Source: Quillaja saponaria
Lineage: Eukaryota > Streptophyta > Magnoliopsida > Fabales > Quillajaceae
Direction of reading: 5' to 3'
DNA length: 64,000 nucleotides
Assembly (NCBI GenBank): GCA_029379385.1
Contig: CM055605.1
Location: 14,667,001 to 14,731,000 of the forward strand
The notes below the pieces were generated by a model. That model saw only the letters and a program-made list of their open reading frames with translations. It was not told the origin of the DNA and made no database searches. The translations under genes and the position numbers were made by a program. Below, piece by piece: positions 59,350-64,000 of the stretch (position 1 is the first letter of the stretch; each line of letters starts with the position of its first letter).

Positions 59350-60342
59350 AATTAAGTTAAACAAACTCATTAAGATTGAACCAAAATTGGCTACACAAGG
59401 CATATAGGTATTTTCTTATCTTATACACAAATCAAAATCAACAACATGTGTATGAGTTCAATTAGTGCTAATTCATTCAAGGCAAAACCTAACTTACTTT
59501 TCTAAGCTCCTTTAAATTTCTTAATTCAATCTAAAAGATGGCCAATCAATTAGAAGCATTAAGCAAAGAATAAATTAAATAAATCATATGATGAAACCTA
59601 AGCAATCCGTAAACAAAATAATATCAAGCTACATGTTGAGTTCTAGTTACAATTCTAGAAAGAAAATTACTCCATGCTACTTAGTGTGAACATTGATTCA
59701 ATAATAATAAATATCAAAGAATACAATGAAAGTAAAGAAGGAGTAGAAATAGAGAAAGCTATAAAGGTTGTTGGTCTTCAAGCTTCAACGATCCTTGCTT
59801 CTCTTGTTTCCTTCCATCCTTGATAAGCTCTAATACTCCATAAAATCTTAGCTAACTTGTGTCGTTTGAGTCCTTAAGGTAATCCTCCTTTTATAAGTTT
59901 AAAAATCCTCAATTTCACTTGAATTACGACTAGGAATAGCGCCAGCACTGCGGCCTTGAAAATCGAGGACACAGTACACTACCACTTGGCAGTGGACTTA
60001 GCGCCACGCACCTAAGTCTTAATTCTGCTGCCTAGGAGCCAAACATGCTATATGGTCCTTTCCTGTCTTGCGCGTTTGAGCATTTTGGCCTCCAACTTCA
60101 TCTCCAATGAGACTTCTTCTTGCATTAGACCTTCAAAATACAAAGAATAAGTTAATATAAGTTAAAAATCATATAAAATAACTTATCCTAGCCTATAATT
60201 AACTAGGATTCAACATCCTCATACGATAAGGACTCAAATATGACCTGACTAAAATCTAAGCAAAAACTAACTAAAACTTAGAAGAGAGCTAAATTAATAT
60301 TAGTAAAAGGATGTGAAATAAGTCTATTTCCAAGAGTTATCA
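58966..60342 (-). repeat. Athila-like LTR, minus orientation, complete
   Basis: 1377 bp from TGACATTAATT to GAGTTATCA on the + strand. The polypurine tract of the minus strand (ttaagttttgaggta) follows at 60343-60357. It contains the block cccaacaagtRgcttgat-type U5 in inverse and a GC-rich island at about 59930-60060. A GT run lies at 59328-59349. Confidence 0.75.
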
Positions 60343-60540
60343 TACCTCAAAACTTAAGGTTCACATAAACTAATAGTCAAAGATGCATCACACTAACATA
60401 ATGAAATCCCAACATGCTCTCAAAAACTTCACATAAACTTAACTAAATGTCAACCTTAAGCATCACTCAAATTCATGATTCAATTTAAAAGAAAGCATCA
60501 AATTTAAATATATTTCTAGTGTGTGTGTAATGATCTTTTA
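60343..60540 (-). other. Residual internal DNA of the LTR pair at 58966-61365
   Basis: Follows the 3' non-coding plan of element B (compare 3636-3870: ctaaatgtcaacc, catcactcaa, gtgtgtgt.atgatctttta). Only about 200 bp remain before the next LTR begins, so nearly the whole internal region was deleted. Confidence 0.65.
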
Positions 60541-61365
60541 GGCAAGTGCAGGTATCATAAACAAGTAATAAAGCTTAAGTAGAGTGTCGAACCCACAAGG
60601 AATTATATTTAACAATTGCTTAGTACTAAAATTTACCAATCCTAATTTTATCCAAATGAATGAACTCTAAGAGATTGATAACTAAACTAAACTAAACTAA
60701 AGCAAGTAAACATAAGAATGTAATGAAGAAAACCTAGAATTACAACTTCCTCCAATACTCACTTGGATTATTATTATCTTATCATGCTTATTTGTGATAT
60801 TGAATTATTAACCTAGGGTTCTTATTTAATTATAAGTATCTTTCGAATTGCTTCTAATAATATCTAACTTAACCAATTCACTATATTTCTATAAGAATTG
60901 AATTAAGGTAGACCTAACAATGGACACACAAGGTATGAAGGTATATTTCTATCCTACATGCATATCAAATTCCAACAAGCATGTGAATGAATTCAAAAAA
61001 TTGCTATATTATTCAAGGCTAAACCTAGATTTTCTTCATCAAGATTCCTCTAAGTTACCAAATCAATTTAATTGGTAGCTAATCAATTAGATAAAGCATA
61101 GAATTAGATAAATAATCCATGTAACAAATCCTAGGCAATCAAATTCTAACATAAAACTAAGCTACATGTTGAGTACCATTCCAATCCTAGAGAAGTAACA
61201 TGGATTCATATAAAGAAAACATCAAATACACACAAGAAAAAGTAAGAGTAGAATAAGGAAAATTGATGGTTGTCAGGCTTCAATCTTTAATCACCACATC
61301 TCTTCTTGCTTTTGCACTCTTAATGCCTCAAAACTCTAGACTTTCTTCGCTAAACTTGTGTGTTT
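60541..61365 (-). repeat. Athila-like LTR, minus orientation, truncated
   Basis: Starts inside the U5 end (gcaagtgcaggtatc..aacaagtaataaagc) and runs through ctagggttcttatttaattataagtatc and the inverse block gctacatgttgagtacc. Homology is lost at about 61365, before the GC-rich island. Confidence 0.7.
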
Positions 61366-63535
61366 ACATTCCTAACATATTTATATATACATATACTAAT
61401 ACGGTTAATTATTTAAAGTTTGCTCCTTTTAGGCATTTTTACAACCCTTAGATATATATTTATTTTCACTTACATACTTAATCAAATTTAATAAAACCCA
61501 GTCTAAACATTATCGATAGGATGTTAACTACCATTATTTATAAAAAGTTCATATTCGATAGTTAAATTACGAAAATTTCAAGTCTAACTTATCAAGATAT
61601 TAGGAGCATTTCATCTTCAGAACATTATTCCTAATTCAACCTTTAAGACTCTCTAAAGTTAGTTACACTAAAACTGGTTTAATCAGTATCTGAAAATCAT
61701 AACCTTGAGTTCCATCACCTCCAAAATATTCATAACAAGGAATTAAAACCTAAGTCACTCCAGATTTACTCTTTATATGTTAGGAACAACTTTTATTTAG
61801 ATGTCCTAAGCTAATTCTAACACATGCCCCGACAATGTTTCCCGAACTAACTGAAGCTCACTAAAATTCCTGTATGTAACTAGCCTCAATTCCATAACTC
61901 TAATAATCTGTATACTTTGAATCTGGTTACGAAATTTTGCATGTATCATCTTAAGACCCTAAGCTACACTTTTTATTTCAAACTATTAATTTAATTCAGT
62001 TTTGAAAATATTCAAAATGTTAGATTTCTCCAACTTGCAAAATCTACCCCTGCTTCACTTCAATAACCACTTCTAAGTTACTTTCCATGATTCTTAAATC
62101 ATACATAATTACACCAAATATATTTCTTGAAAATTAAATCTCCTTAACTCTTCAACCAAATATTTTAAAATTACATTAATTAGTTCCATATCATATTTCT
62201 TAATTAGCTATTTTATTTATCTAGGGAAGTCAACTTCTAAATATATGATAACACTTAATTTCTTTTATACACGTTGTCAAATACTTTTAAAAAAATAATT
62301 AATTTCCATTAGTGTGTATGCAGTTGTATATTTACATACACCAAGAATTCAACATATCTTATCCTTTTCATATTACTTATATCCCAACTTTGAATCCTAA
62401 TTAAATTACTTATCTACAATTTATCTAACTTAAAAGTATATAAGTCCTATATTATCATACTTAAATTTCCAATTTCCTCATTCTACAATTAGACATAATT
62501 ATCTTATATATTCATTTTTCTTAAACTTTTGCTTAGAATTTTCTTAGTCCTTAATTCTAAATCATCAGCTATATAAAAAAATATAAAGAAATCAAAGCCA
62601 CAAACTAACTAGCTATTGAAAAAACTCATGACAAGGAGGAGTTTTCTACATCTAACTCCTTTTGCTTCCATGGCTAGATTAGGAAGAGTGGGAGCTATCC
62701 TTCTTGCTGCTTGCTGCCCTGGCACATGAGGTACACGGCAGCTTTGCAGTTAAACTTAAAGTCCTTCATGACCTGAGGTGAACTAGCTAACTGAAGGGAG
62801 GCTCCAGTACACGCCAAAATGCAAAACAGGTTAACTTCCCCTTTTGCTGTCTTGGTTGAGCTGAGGAAGAAGAATACATTAGACATTGAAATGATACAAG
62901 GCCACACAAGAGCTATACAAGGGAGAGCAAAAAGGAAGAGTGTGGTAGCAATACTTAAAGAGCAGGGCAGCAAAGCAAGGAAAAGGAAAACCAGGCTCGG
63001 TTTCTTGAAAATTTTGGCTGCAATCCCTGCTGTCCAACTAATTCCTATGGCAGCTAGCCGTAACTGAAGGCTAGGCCAACGAAAATGGTACCAACAGGAA
63101 AGGAAGAGAATAGTGTTCAAAGTTGAATTTTAAGAAGACACCACATACTCTAGAACTAACTAAAATAAAGGAGGAACAAGTGTGGCGGTGGAAAGACAGA
63201 GGGAAGAAGGTACTCGGCCCAAAAGAAAAAAAAACTTAAAAATAAAATATTATATCATAGTACCCATGTGATAATTATGACTCTAATTTATCTATAATTA
63301 TGAATATATATGAATATATATATATACCCAATTATTGTTTTATAATTCATTATATTCATAACAAATTTTATTTACCAAAACACTTTAAATGAAATGAATT
63401 CCAAGTCCAAGTCAATCTATAGTATAATCAAAATACATTTTCCAGTTTATACATATATGTGTACATATATATACACACTAGTATTTATTGACTTTAAACC
63501 AAATTTGCCTAAATTTTGATTCGCCTAATAACACA
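61366..63535 (-). repeat. Probable Tekay-like LTR, minus orientation
   Basis: The minus-strand start would be TGTTATTAGG at 63535, similar to the TGTTATAACC start of element C. A GC-richer leader-like stretch at 62640-63210 (with ggcccaaaag and ccgccacac words on one or other strand) parallels 31740-32060 in element C. The 141-codon minus frame at 62695-63120 is hydrophobic but lies in this leader, and I do not take it as a gene. The lower end is uncertain. The rest (61370-62600) is AT-rich. Confidence 0.4.
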
Positions 63536-64000
63536 GGTCAAGAACAGACTACGAGGAAGGAGCAAACAACACCACCTCTTATAATCACAACTCTCCTTCT
63601 ATATCCTGCTTGTTCTTGCTTCTCCTTTATTGGTATCTTTCATTTAAATAGAAAATTTATTTGTGGTATATTAGTCAAAGCATCAGAAATAATCTTGAAT
63701 TCCTGGTCCAATATTCCATATTAGTAAAGACTCCTTACATACACACTATTAATTGATAAGGCCAGAGTTGAATAAGAATCTCTCCTTCTAAAAAAGTGTA
63801 CAAAATAAAATGCCTTTTATTGCCCCATAGATTGTGTTATAAAAGGTCAAAGGTGGTGAAACATTTTTGACAACACCACTCAAATGCTATTACTACCATC
63901 ACTCCCTCCAACTCCACCACATCATAAAACACCACCCAATGCCAACCCATTGTAGCCGCCCCACTGATCATAGGCTCACAGCCATGACCACCACCACCAC
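63536..64000. other. Unassigned right edge
   Basis: No gene recognised. The final bases are a (cca)n-like run that continues beyond the window. Confidence 0.4.

Noticed and set aside
62695..63120. 141-codon hydrophobic minus-strand frame
   Set aside because: It lies in a leader-like part of a probable LTR, has no family motif, and similar stretches in element C (31740-32060) are non-coding.

Overview
This window is nuclear DNA of a dicot-like flowering plant. It is AT-rich, contains one spliced housekeeping gene with GT-AG borders, and is otherwise mostly decayed LTR retrotransposons of plant lineages (Athila/Tat, Tekay/Del and Ty1/copia). I cannot name the species. I see no bacterial operons, no CRISPR array and no rRNA or tRNA gene. 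I also do not see a convincing new biological system. What is of interest is the layered history of nested, inverted and recombined retroelements around a single intact gene.

Layout. 1-9929: two non-autonomous Athila-like Ty3/gypsy elements, A (+) and B (-). They meet tail to tail at about 2520, and B abuts a further inverted LTR piece at about 8945. 9930-33230: a Tekay/Del-type chromovirus, C (+), with LTRs, an initiator-Met-type primer site, gag, protease, a broken RT, RNase H, integrase and a decayed chromodomain. C is split inside gag by a 15-kb Athila-type element, D (12289-27293, -), which is flanked by a 5-bp target duplication. D carries an extra 'plant transposon protein' pseudogene and a probable solo LTR of a third family (17542-20140). 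33231-39300: non-coding DNA with a roughly 105-bp plastid atpB fragment and inverted-repeat (MITE-like) elements.

39300-42850: the only gene I consider functional. It is a two-exon folate-biopterin transporter (BT1/FBT family, closest by recall to the plant FBT7 type), predicted at 438 residues. 43525-44360: a relative of the inverted-repeat elements. 44701-46151: a clean gypsy solo LTR with a perfect ACCAA target duplication. 46850-50150: a Tat-lineage gag-protease relic followed by two minisatellite-like arrays. 50286-58541: a decayed Ty1/copia element (-) and an opposing copia LTR (+), itself split by a gypsy solo LTR. 58542-61365: inverted Athila-type LTRs with almost all internal sequence lost. 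61366-63535: a probable further LTR in minus orientation. 63536-64000: nothing recognised.

The retroelement reading frames are interrupted by stops and frameshifts, and several catalytic residues are lost, so most copies look inactive. The transporter gene stands in a relatively retroelement-poor pocket (about 33.2-44.7 kb) bordered by small inverted-repeat elements.
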